Shown here: one piece after another, positions 19,379-27,539 of the stretch
Numbering within the stretch: the stretch's first letter is position 1
How the letters are laid out: the number at the start of each line of letters is the position of its first letter
Position numbers and translations under genes: made by a program
The notes under the pieces: generated by a model
Databases searched by the model: none
Seen by the model: the letters and a program-made list of their open reading frames with translations, nothing else
What the model was told of the DNA's origin: nothing
Origin: Prevotella melaninogenica
GTDB lineage: Bacteria > Bacteroidota > Bacteroidia > Bacteroidales > Bacteroidaceae
DNA: 64,000 nucleotides
Reading direction: 5' to 3'
Assembly: GCF_003609775.1 (NCBI RefSeq)
Contig: NZ_AP018049.1
Span: forward strand, 620,001 to 684,000

Positions 19379-20758
19379 ATGAAAAAATTAAATATAATCA
19401 TCATAGCTCTTGCAGGCTTGTCACTGACAGGCTGTAAGAGTCTCTATGGCAATTACGAACGTCCTGACGTTAAGACGAATGGCATTGTTCGCGACCCTGT
19501 TGATGACAAGGCAACACTTGAAGGTGCTAATGACTTCGGTAATCTGCCATGGCGTAGTGTCTTCACTGACCCACATCTGCAGACACTCATAGAGAAAGCT
19601 CTTAATAATAACCCTGACTTGCTCAATGCTGCACTGAACGTAGATATTGCTGAGCAGCAGGTTAAGGCGGCTAAGTTGTCATTCTTGCCGTCAGTTGCTT
19701 TCGCCCCAACAGGTACGATTTCCCATTTCGGTACGCATACATCATCAACACAGGCTTATACGCTTCCAATCTCAGCAAGCTGGGAGGTAGACCTTTTTGG
19801 TAAGCTTCGTTCTACTAAGAAGTCTGCTCAAATGGCGTTAATGCAGGTACAGGACTATAAGGTTTATGCACAGACAAACCTCATCGGTAGTGTTGCAAAC
19901 CTTTATTATACACTCTTGATGCTCGACCGTCAGAAGCAGATAGTTGATAATATGTTGGGCCTAACCAAGAATACTTGGGATGTGATGAAACTGCAGATGG
20001 AGTTCGGTCGTGCTCGTTCAACGAGTGTACAGAGTGCTGAGGCTGCTTTCTATAGTGTTCAGACACAGGCTGCAGACATTCGTCGTCAGATTCGTGAGAC
20101 AGAGAATACACTTAGTTTACTTCTTGGTGAGCCTGCTCAGACGGTTGCACGTGGAAGTCTTGAGAACCAAAGTTTACCCGCTAACTTCGCTGGTGGTATC
20201 GGTGTAGAGTTGTTGAGTAACCGTGCTGATGTTCATGCTAACGAAATGGCTTTGGCACAGTGCTTCTATAATGTTCAGACAGCTCGCAGCCGTTTCTATC
20301 CTTCATTGACCATTTCACCTACTGGTGCATGGACAAACAGTGGCGGCATGGTAAACCCAGGAAAACTTCTTTTAAGTGTTGTAGGTAGCCTTACGCAACC
20401 TATCTTTATGCGTGGTCAATTGGTAGCAGGATTACGTGTTGCAGAGGATAAGTATAAGCAGGCATACAATACATGGCAGAATAGTATTCTCAAGGCTGGA
20501 TCTGAGGTGAGCAACGCACTTGTTGCTTACAATGCAGCTACTGAAAAAGAGCAGTTGCGTAAACAGCAGATTGATGTCTTGAATAAGAATGTTGAGCACA
20601 CACAGATGCTCTATACACAGAGTTCAAGTACTTATCTTGAGGTTATCACCGCACAGCAGAGTCTACTTAATGCTGAGATTTCACAGGTTCAGGAGCAGTT
20701 TACAAAGCTTCAGTCGATTGTCAATTTGTACAAGGCCTTGGGTGGAGGTGCGAAGTAA
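19379..20758 (+). CDS. Outer membrane efflux protein (TolC/NodT family)
   Basis: The 459-residue lipoprotein (lipobox LTGC near residue 19) has the NodT-family layout: LPWRSVFTDPHLQTLIEKAL at the start of the first helical repeat, SWEVDLFGKLRSTKKSAQMA, a second repeat with LLSNRADVHANEMALAQCFY, and YLEVITAQQSLLNAEISQVQ near the end. Trimers form the outer membrane channel for the RND pump encoded 20 bp upstream. It is the last gene of the three-gene efflux operon. Confidence 0.94.
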   Translation: MKKLNIIIIALAGLSLTGCKSLYGNYERPDVKTNGIVRDPVDDKATLEGANDFGNLPWRSVFTDPHLQTLIEKALNNNPDLLNAALNVDIAEQQVKAAKLSFLPSVAFAPTGTISHFGTHTSSTQAYTLPISASWEVDLFGKLRSTKKSAQMALMQVQDYKVYAQTNLIGSVANLYYTLLMLDRQKQIVDNMLGLTKNTWDVMKLQMEFGRARSTSVQSAEAAFYSVQTQAADIRRQIRETENTLSLLLGEPAQTVARGSLENQSLPANFAGGIGVELLSNRADVHANEMALAQCFYNVQTARSRFYPSLTISPTGAWTNSGGMVNPGKLLLSVVGSLTQPIFMRGQLVAGLRVAEDKYKQAYNTWQNSILKAGSEVSNALVAYNAATEKEQLRKQQIDVLNKNVEHTQMLYTQSSSTYLEVITAQQSLLNAEISQVQEQFTKLQSIVNLYKALGGGAK

Positions 20759-20819
20759 TTCAGAATTCATAATTCAGAATTATTCTGTGCAAAGTTCTCA
20801 TTAGTACGTCATAATTATG

Positions 20820-20868
20820 ATTACCGACATAACTGATAAGTCTATCCTTGAAGGTGATTGTCGGTAGA
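20820..20868 (+). promoter_or_regulatory. Inverted repeat upstream of lpxA
   Basis: TACCGACA and TGTCGGTA form an 8-bp perfect inverted repeat separated by about 30 bases, ending some 30 bp before the lpxA start. It may be an operator or a leader structure. No T-run follows, so it is not an obvious terminator. Confidence 0.4.
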
Positions 20869-20894
20869 TACTGAAAAAAATAATATTTAAGATT

Positions 20895-21677
20895 ATGAGT
20901 AGCGAAATTAGTCCAAAAGCTGAGATTTCTCCAAAGGCAAAGATTGGAGACGGCTGTAAGATATTCCCATTCGTATATATAGAGGATGATGTTGTCATTG
21001 GTGATAACTGTGTCATCTTTCCCTTTGTGAGCATCTTAAACGGTACTCGTATGGGTAACGGAAACAAGGTTCATCAAGGTTCAGTACTTGCTGCTTTACC
21101 ACAAGACTTCGAGTTTGTGGGTGAGAAGAGCGAACTGATTATAGGTGATAATAATATAATTCGAGAGAATGTTGTCATCAATCGTGCTACACATCGTGGT
21201 TGCAAGACTGTTCTTGGTTCAAACAACTTCTTGATGGAAGGTGCACATATCAGTCATGACACTGTCGTTGGTGACCGTTGTGTCTTTGGTTATGGTGCAA
21301 AGGTAGCTGGTGATTGTCACATTGGTACTGGTGCTCTTATCTCGTCCAATGTTGTTGAAAAAGCCAATACTCGTGTTGGTGAGTATGCTGTTGTACAAGC
21401 TGGTACAACCTTCTCTAAGGATGTCCCTCCTTATGTTATTGCTGGTGGGTCACCTATTAGTTATAATGGTGTAAATACAACTATCAGCAAGACTGCAGGT
21501 GTTGACGAAAAGGTAATCAAACACATAGCGAATGCTTATCGTCTGTTATTCCATGGTCAGACTTCGATTTTCGATGCTTGTATCCAGATAGAACAGCAGG
21601 TGCCAGACTCACCTGCAATCCGTAATATCCTCGAATTCGTACGAGGTACAGAAGAAGGAATCATCAGTAAATTATAA
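20895..21677 (+). CDS. lpxA: Acyl-ACP:UDP-N-acetylglucosamine O-acyltransferase
   Basis: The 260-residue protein is a left-handed beta-helix of hexapeptide repeats (AEISPKAKIGDGCKIFPFVY). The LpxA-type HQGSVLAALPQDFEF and the active-site segment NNFLMEGAHISHDTVVGD follow, then a C-terminal helical domain (IANAYRLLFHGQTSIFDACI). It transfers a 3-hydroxyacyl chain from ACP to UDP-GlcNAc, the first step of lipid A synthesis in the cytoplasm. Here it stands alone, away from the lpxC-fabZ gene that often precedes lpxA in Bacteroidetes, so a second copy elsewhere is possible. A strong terminator follows. Confidence 0.88.
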   Translation: MSSEISPKAEISPKAKIGDGCKIFPFVYIEDDVVIGDNCVIFPFVSILNGTRMGNGNKVHQGSVLAALPQDFEFVGEKSELIIGDNNIIRENVVINRATHRGCKTVLGSNNFLMEGAHISHDTVVGDRCVFGYGAKVAGDCHIGTGALISSNVVEKANTRVGEYAVVQAGTTFSKDVPPYVIAGGSPISYNGVNTTISKTAGVDEKVIKHIANAYRLLFHGQTSIFDACIQIEQQVPDSPAIRNILEFVRGTEEGIISKL

Positions 21678-21706
21678 TTTTCATACCTATAAATTTTTGA
21701 TGATGG

Positions 21707-21742
21707 GAGAGCAAGCTGTGAGGTTAGCTCTCCTTTTTTTAT
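21707..21742 (+). terminator. Rho-independent terminator after lpxA
   Basis: A perfect 7-bp GGAGAGC/GCTCTCC stem is followed by a run of seven T residues, 30 bp after the lpxA stop. Confidence 0.85.
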
Positions 21743-21852
21743 TCGTTTATTAGATATGGGTTAAACTGAAAGCTTGATTTGGGCTTATGTTTCCCGTAGA
21801 TAAGGTTTTGAAAAATCATGACATAAATTTGGGTAAAATAGCATCAAATAAA

Positions 21853-22024
21853 GGCAAAAACACGTGTAAAAAGTAAGTTTGCAATCAACAGGGAATCAGT
21901 TAGTTACAAAGTAGTAAAGTAAAAGGTGCTTAATTGGACTTCAAAAGGGCGTTAGTTAGACCTCAAAAGGGCATCTTTTGCAAGTCAATTAGGCGTCTTT
22001 TAGAAGCCAAAAGAGTATGTATTG
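21853..22024 (-). repeat. Dispersed 22-bp-unit intergenic repeat, copy B
   Basis: On the minus strand it runs from CAATACAT through repeated CCCTTTTGARGTCYAAYTA units and CACCTTTT to CACGTGTTTTTGCC. It aligns with copy A over about 170 bp. It lies between convergent genes. Confidence 0.87.
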
Positions 22025-22159
22025 TGATTGTAGTATTAGGAAAATTTATGACATTTCAGAAGGCTCTGTAGGTTCCTGGTAATGCAAGTAACCCTCAACA
22101 GAACTTAAAGTAATTTGTTTTATAAGTAAGAGAAACGGAGGATTTATACATTCGTTAAA

Positions 22160-22190
22160 ATAAAATGGGCGCATCTGAAGTGCGTCCATT
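22160..22190 (-). terminator. Terminator facing the radical SAM gene
   Basis: AATGGGCGCA/TGCGTCCATT forms a 10-bp stem with one G-T pair. On the minus strand it is followed by TTTATTTT, suited to ending the transcript of the gene at 22274-23056. Confidence 0.65.
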
Positions 22191-22273
22191 ATGTTTGGTT
22201 GATACTTTCGTATTGGATATTTTTTCTATAATAGGAATCTTTCCGTGATAGGCATATTAAGAATAGAGAAACG

Positions 22274-23056
22274 TTAATATGATGCTGTGCAAGGGATTCC
22301 CAATGCGATGACACGATCACGGATGGCATCTAATTCTTCGTGTGTCGCCTTTTGTAGGTGTTGGTCGGGCGTCTCACGATCGATGGTGTATATCATTACT
22401 TCACGTGGAGCAATCTCTTTGATTGTCTCAAGCCACGGTGCAACAAAGGCTTCAGTTGTATTGTCAACATTATATCCGTCTTCCGTTGTCCCTTTCATAA
22501 ACATTGTTTGGATAATTGCTTGTCCGTTGAAAGACTTGATATCTGCAATGATTCTGTTTACATCATAGGAAGGCTGCGTTGGGCGGTCTACTTTTTTGAT
22601 ATACTCGGCATTGATTGTATCGAGTTTCAAGATGTTGTTATCTACCTTTGATAAAGCCTCATGAATTTTCGGACGATGGATGAACGTAGAGTTACTGAGG
22701 ACGGAAATCTTTGCTTGTGGGCAATATTTGTTACGTAGGCGGATAGTGTCGTCAATGATTTCATCAAAGTGTGGGTGGGAGGTAGGCTCGCCATTACCTG
22801 CAAAAGTCAATACATCAGGGTGAATATTCTCTTGTTGCATCTCCTTTAGCTTTGCTTCCAAAGCCTCTGCAACACGCTCACGGGTAGGGTGGGGTGTCTT
22901 TGTGCGGTGGTCTTTGTTGAATCCACATTCACAGTATATGCAGTCGAAAGTGCATATCTTGCCGTCTGCAGGCATTAGGTTGATACCTAATGAAATACCA
23001 AGGCGGCGGCTGTGAACAGGTCCAAATATAGGGGATGGATAGATAATCGTGCTCAT
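22274..23056 (-). CDS. Radical SAM protein
   Basis: The 260-residue protein has the 4Fe-4S motif C-x3-C-x2-C (CTFDCIYC, Cys35, Cys39, Cys42) after GPVHSRRLGISLGINLMP. The order of FGPVHSRRLG before the cluster, TFAGNGEPTSHPHFDEII (SAM-binding GNGEP) and NNILKLDTINAEY matches the MoaA-like radical SAM group found in many anaerobes and often annotated only by the core domain. The reaction is unknown. There is no extra C-terminal iron-sulfur motif. It stands alone on the minus strand. Confidence 0.88.
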   Translation of the reverse strand: MSTIIYPSPIFGPVHSRRLGISLGINLMPADGKICTFDCIYCECGFNKDHRTKTPHPTRERVAEALEAKLKEMQQENIHPDVLTFAGNGEPTSHPHFDEIIDDTIRLRNKYCPQAKISVLSNSTFIHRPKIHEALSKVDNNILKLDTINAEYIKKVDRPTQPSYDVNRIIADIKSFNGQAIIQTMFMKGTTEDGYNVDNTTEAFVAPWLETIKEIAPREVMIYTIDRETPDQHLQKATHEELDAIRDRVIALGIPCTASY

Positions 23057-23189
23057 TAAATATTTATTTTATAACAACAAAGGTAAGTATTTTTGTTGAA
23101 TGTTATGTTGTTTCTTATAAAAAGAAAAGAATAAAGAGACATATACCTTAATGCAAAAGGTTTCATCTTGATAAACTTCCCCTTCTGTT

Positions 23190-24401
23190 TTAGCCTATCT
23201 TTCTCATTGTGTTGCGGTCTTTCTCACCATTGTAAAATATTTTTAGAACTTCTGCAAAGATATCATTTGGACTAATAGTATCGAACAATGTCATTGAGGA
23301 TTTTAGCTTTAAGGCATCAACATAGCTACCCATGAGATGTTCTATCTTTCTATCTTTATGCGTTAGTAGGGTGCTGGTTATTTCGCGTAATCGTTCATTC
23401 AAGCATGAGTTTGCAAGGAATGTACGGGCTTCGTCAGTATCTGCCAAGCCGTAGTATTGTGAATAGGCACTATGTCCAAGTCCTTTTAGTTGTGGGAAGA
23501 TATACCATATCCAGTGAGAGGCTTTATGCCCTCGCTGCATTTCTTCCAACGCTCGTTGGTAGGTGTTGTCAGCATTCTGAGCCTTGATAAATCTTTCAAT
23601 GTGGAAAGGGTCGGGGATCAGTGTGCCAATACTTTCTTCAAACTTACAGAGAATAGTTCGCAAGTCAGGTGTCAGAAGGGCATAACAGTGAGTGGCAAGT
23701 TTTTGAGGAAGACCATAAAAAGTTTGTGCAATACTTCCAGCCATCGCTGCTAACGTGTCTGAATCTCCACCCAATGAAACTGCAATTCTTATTACATCTT
23801 CAAAGTCCTCACCTTTCAAAAAGGCTAAAATAGCAGCAGGGACAGTCTTTTGACAAGTCAGATCAGTGGTGAGAGCGGGCCAGATATCATCTAATTGCTG
23901 ATTTAAATTGTACTTGTAGTCCTCCTCTATATAAGCCTTTATCTCTGCTTTCGTAGCTCCTGTGCGAGCAAGATAAGTTGCGGCAGCAATTGCTTTAGCA
24001 CCTTTGATGCCTTCTGGATGATTATGCGTAACCTCTGCAGAGATTGTAGCAAGTCTTAATGTTTCCTCTAAACTCTGTGCATAGAAAGCAATAGGACTGA
24101 CCCGCATTGCCGAGCCATTGCCATAGCTGTTATAAGGCTTTGGATGACAATCATTCAGCCATCGCTTGAAACCTCCGCCATACCCAGCGTTAGGATATCG
24201 TTTTCCTAAGCTTTGCATTCGCTGTACAAGTCCTTCTTTGCTGTGTTCTTTGTCTTCTGTCAGCCATTTTGCAACAGCCAAAGTCATCACAGTGTCATCT
24301 GTAAACCTACTCATTGGTGTGAAAAGAGGAAAGTTCTTTTGCTTTTTGTTCTGGAACTCATATACTGAGCCAATGATATCTCCAATGATTGCTCCTAACA
24401 T
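23190..24401 (-). CDS. ADP-ribosylglycohydrolase fused to DUF1810
   Basis: The 403-residue protein has two parts. Residues 1-265 are a DraG-type ADP-ribosylglycohydrolase: GAIIGDIIGSVYEF, RFTDDTVMTLAVAKWL with metal-binding Thr-Asp-Asp, and SLGGDSDTLAAMAGSIAQT with the second Asp pair. Residues 268-400 match DUF1810, with FHIERFIKAQNADNTYQRAL, SHWIWYIFPQLKGLG and ALKLKSSMTLFD. DraG enzymes remove ADP-ribose from proteins or small molecules; DUF1810 has no established activity. The fusion is supported by one continuous frame with no internal start of note. Confidence 0.88.
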   Translation of the reverse strand: MLGAIIGDIIGSVYEFQNKKQKNFPLFTPMSRFTDDTVMTLAVAKWLTEDKEHSKEGLVQRMQSLGKRYPNAGYGGGFKRWLNDCHPKPYNSYGNGSAMRVSPIAFYAQSLEETLRLATISAEVTHNHPEGIKGAKAIAAATYLARTGATKAEIKAYIEEDYKYNLNQQLDDIWPALTTDLTCQKTVPAAILAFLKGEDFEDVIRIAVSLGGDSDTLAAMAGSIAQTFYGLPQKLATHCYALLTPDLRTILCKFEESIGTLIPDPFHIERFIKAQNADNTYQRALEEMQRGHKASHWIWYIFPQLKGLGHSAYSQYYGLADTDEARTFLANSCLNERLREITSTLLTHKDRKIEHLMGSYVDALKLKSSMTLFDTISPNDIFAEVLKIFYNGEKDRNTMRKIG

Positions 24402-24602
24402 AGTTGTTCTTTTTACTTGCTTAGTGTTTTGTAGTAGAAGTTATTGCTTTAACTCATCTTCAGCCCACTTAGACACTAAGCTTATTCATGGTTGAGTTAT
24501 TTAAATCAATTCTTCTTATTAGATGCAAATATAAACAAAAAGTAGCATAATAAGTAACCTATATGATAAATAAAAAGAAGTTTATCTCTTTTTAAGACGA
24601 AA

Positions 24603-24637
24603 AGAGGCGGCTATCCGTTGTGGATTGCCGCCTCTTG
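24603..24637 (-). terminator. Terminator after typA
   Basis: AAGAGGCGG/CCGCCTCTT, a perfect 9-bp stem extended by partial pairing in the loop, lies 20 bp after the typA stop and is followed on the minus strand by a T-rich tract. Confidence 0.85.
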
Positions 24638-24657
24638 GTTTATGATTAGTAAAAGAA

Positions 24658-26460
24658 TTAATCTTTACTCTCACGCTTACGATCATTATGATCGAGCGTA
24701 ATCTTACGCATACGAATGTTCTTTGGAGTTACCTCAACATATTCGTTACCCTTAATGTACTCAAGACATTCCTCAAGGCTCATCTCAGTCTTAGGGATAA
24801 CGCGTGCCTTCTCGTCAGAACCAGATGCACGGACGTTGGTCAACTGCTTTGCCTTAGTAACGTTAATGACAAGGTCATTGTCGTGAACATGCTCACCAAC
24901 AACCTGTCCGCCATAAACCTCCTCACCTGAATCGATGAAGAACTTACCACGATCCTGTAGCTTGTCAATTGCGTAAGCGTAGGCAGTACCAGCCTCCAAA
25001 GCAATCATTGAACCATTTGTACGTCGTACAATTTCGCCCTTAAATGGCTGATAATCTTTGAAGCGGTGTGCCATGATAGCTTCACCCTGACTGGCTGTCA
25101 ATACGTTGGTACGCAGACCAATGATACCACGTGAAGGGATTTCAAAGGTGATATTCACACGCTCACCTTCTGCATCCATACCAAGAAGTTCGCCCTTACG
25201 ACGAGTTACCATATCAATCATCTTACTTGAGAAGTCGGTAGGAACATTGATTGTCAACTCTTCGATAGGCTCACACTTTTGGCCGTCAATCTCCTTGTAG
25301 ATAACCTGTGGCTGACCTACCTGCAACTCATAGCCCTCGCGACGCATAGTCTCAATGAGAACAGAGAGGTGAAGTACGCCACGTCCACTAACAATCCACT
25401 TGTCCATTGAGTCCTCCATAGGAAGTACACGGAGCGCAAGGTTCTTCTCAAGTTCCTTGCTCAAACGGTCACTGATATGGCGAGAGGTACAGAACTTACC
25501 TTCCTTTCCGAAGAATGGAGAGTCGTTGATGGTGAAGAGCATACTCATAGTAGGCTCGTCAACAGCGATTGGTGGCAGTGGTTCAGGATTCTCAAAATCA
25601 GCGATAGTATCACCAATTTCAAACTTCTCTAAGCCGATTACTGCACAGATATCGCCTGAATCAACGGCATCAGTCTTCTTATGTCCCATACCCTCAAAGG
25701 TATGTAGTTCCTTAATTCGTGTGCGTTCCTGTGAACCATCACGGTGACAGATAGTAATATTCTGTCCGTCCTTCAATGTACCACGGTGTACACGACCAAC
25801 AGCGATACGTCCAGTATAGCTTGAATAGTCCAAAGATGTAATCAACATCTGTGGTGTTCCTTCAATCTGCTTAGGCGCAGGGATGGCCTCAATAATGAGG
25901 TCGAGCAGATATTCAATATTATCTGTTGGCTTCTTCCAATCCTCACTCATCCAGCCGTTCTTAGCTGAACCATAGACAACTGGGAAGTTCAACTGATCTT
26001 CTGTAGCGTTAAGATCGCACATAAGATCGAACACCATCTCATATACTTCCTCTGGACGACAGTTTGGTTTATCAACCTTATTGATAACAACAACAGGTTT
26101 CAACCCCAGTTGTAAGGCCTTTTGCAGCACAAAACGTGTCTGTGGCATAGGTCCTTCAAAAGCATCTACGAGCAACAGACAGCCGTCTGCCATGTTCAGT
26201 ACACGCTCAACCTCACCACCAAAGTCAGAGTGACCTGGTGTGTCGAGAATATTGATTTTTACTCCTTTCCAATTAATACTTACATTCTTACTCAGAATTG
26301 TTATCCCTCGTTCGCGCTCCAAGTCATTAGAGTCGAGAACTTCTCCGCTGTTGTCTTGTCCGTCACGGAAAAGTTTTCCAGCGAGCATCATCTTGTCAAC
26401 CAAGGTCGTCTTACCATGGTCTACGTGCGCAATAACTGCGATGTTACGAATATCTTGCAT
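24658..26460 (-). CDS. typA: Translational GTPase TypA/BipA
   Basis: The 600-residue protein has the translational GTPase motifs [14 protein letters not shown] (P-loop), [20 protein letters not shown] and [12 protein letters not shown]-like domains follow, and the family-specific C terminus includes [19 protein letters not shown] and [18 protein letters not shown]. TypA binds the ribosome and aids large-subunit assembly and growth under stress. It is divergent from rpsO, with which it shares the upstream region. Length is typical. Confidence 0.97.
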   Translation of the reverse strand: MQDIRNIAVIAHVDHGKTTLVDKMMLAGKLFRDGQDNSGEVLDSNDLERERGITILSKNVSINWKGVKINILDTPGHSDFGGEVERVLNMADGCLLLVDAFEGPMPQTRFVLQKALQLGLKPVVVINKVDKPNCRPEEVYEMVFDLMCDLNATEDQLNFPVVYGSAKNGWMSEDWKKPTDNIEYLLDLIIEAIPAPKQIEGTPQMLITSLDYSSYTGRIAVGRVHRGTLKDGQNITICHRDGSQERTRIKELHTFEGMGHKKTDAVDSGDICAVIGLEKFEIGDTIADFENPEPLPPIAVDEPTMSMLFTINDSPFFGKEGKFCTSRHISDRLSKELEKNLALRVLPMEDSMDKWIVSGRGVLHLSVLIETMRREGYELQVGQPQVIYKEIDGQKCEPIEELTINVPTDFSSKMIDMVTRRKGELLGMDAEGERVNITFEIPSRGIIGLRTNVLTASQGEAIMAHRFKDYQPFKGEIVRRTNGSMIALEAGTAYAYAIDKLQDRGKFFIDSGEEVYGGQVVGEHVHDNDLVINVTKAKQLTNVRASGSDEKARVIPKTEMSLEECLEYIKGNEYVEVTPKNIRMRKITLDHNDRKRESKD

Positions 26461-26525
26461 TTAAATATCTTAAAAAGCTTACGCTAAATTTATGCTGCAA
26501 AATTACGAATAAAAAATGGAAAACG

Positions 26526-26556
26526 TTTGTGGTTCCAATAAAAAGTTGTAACTTTG
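26526..26556 (+). promoter_or_regulatory. rpsO promoter
   Basis: TTTG at 26526-26529 and TAACTTTG at 26549-26556, separated by 19 bp, match the Bacteroidetes -33/-7 promoter consensus very well. The inferred leader to the start codon is about 100 bases. Confidence 0.75.
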
Positions 26557-26664
26557 CACAGCATTTTCGGAACGTCCGATGCATTTGATGTCGTAACCCG
26601 TTGTGATTAAGGCGGCTAACGACGGAAAGATGTAATTGCAAATCACATTAATCAAAACAAAATT

Positions 26665-26940
26665 ATGTATTTAGACAAGACAAAGAAGGCAGAAATCTTC
26701 GCACAGTATGGTAAGGGTCAGAGCACAACAGACACTGGTTCAGCTGAGAGCCAGATTGCACTTTTCTCTTATCGTATCAAGCACTTGACAGAGCATGTTA
26801 AGAAGAACCGTAAGGACTACGTTACTACTCGTTCATTGACACAGCTCGTAGGTAAGCGTCGTGCATTGCTCGATTACCTCTACGATCGCGACATTGAGCG
26901 TTACCGTGCTATCATCAAGGCTTTGGGTCTCCGTAAGTAA
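26665..26940 (+). CDS. rpsO: 30S ribosomal protein S15
   Basis: The 91-residue protein contains DTGSAESQIALFSYRIKHLT and the S15 signature LVGKRRALLDYLYDRDIERY. It binds 16S rRNA helices 20-22 in early small-subunit assembly. Length is within the normal range. It is transcribed alone between a strong promoter and a strong terminator. A leader of about 100 bases could host S15 autoregulation, but I could not recognise a known S15 leader fold. Confidence 0.97.
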   Translation: MYLDKTKKAEIFAQYGKGQSTTDTGSAESQIALFSYRIKHLTEHVKKNRKDYVTTRSLTQLVGKRRALLDYLYDRDIERYRAIIKALGLRK

Positions 26941-26961
26941 GATTTCTGAAAGCAAAAAAAT

Positions 26962-27025
26962 AAAAGGTAAGAAAGTCAAAGTTGGTTTATCCATACTTTA
27001 TTTTCTTACCTTTTTTCTTTTCTTC
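26962..27025 (+). terminator. rpsO terminator
   Basis: A 13-bp perfect stem (AAAAGGTAAGAAA/TTTCTTACCTTTT) is followed by a T-rich tract starting 22 bp after the rpsO stop. Confidence 0.85.
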
Positions 27026-27254
27026 TTATACTATCTATATGGACTTTTTAAAGATAGTATTTCTCTTTGTTCGGACTCATATTAAAGTTTCTTTTTATCA
27101 GAATCCTTAATCTATAAACGTTCTAAAGCTTAATGGTACGTGTTGAATTTTCTTTACATTGCTTCTTGGTGTTTTAGCTTTAAATGAACGATAAAGTAAG
27201 GTTTTGTACGCTTTTATAACTGTCTTGTTATGAGAAGGTTACACGAGTGGTTGT

Positions 27255-27335
27255 GAAAAGGTGCTTAATAAGACTTCAAAAGGGCGTTAGTTAGACTTCA
27301 AAAGGGCATCTTTTGCAAGCTTATTGGGCGTTAAT
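27255..27335 (-). repeat. Dispersed 22-bp-unit intergenic repeat, copy C (short)
   Basis: On the minus strand it carries CTTGCAAAAGATGCCCTTTT, a second CGCCCTTTTGAAGTC unit and AAGCACCTTTT. Flanks present in copies A, B and E are missing, so it is a shortened copy. It lies between convergent genes. Confidence 0.8.
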
Positions 27336-27424
27336 TCGAATGCAATTGAGCCTTAATAAAATTCGGTATAGTGAAAAATGTTTACAATAGTGTTGGTGAT
27401 TATGTTTCTTTTTGCCTTTTCAGA

Positions 27425-27469
27425 AAATCGGTCATTGCGTATTATGAGATAATACACAATGACCGATTT
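27425..27469. terminator. Long hairpin, terminator of C10 protease
   Basis: A 19-bp stem with one mismatch (AAATCGGTCATTG at 27425 against CAATGACCGATTT at 27457) and a 7-base loop lies 70 bp after the protease stop. It is T-rich on both sides and may work in both directions. Confidence 0.75.
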
Positions 27470-27539
27470 AGTTTTTGATGTTTTTGTACGTGTTTGAAAA
27501 CTCAATATTATCTGTATCTGTTATACGGATAGTCAATTC

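Noticed and set aside
26560-26664. Known S15 autoregulatory leader
   Set aside because: The leader is long enough, but I could not match the described S15 leader structures by eye.
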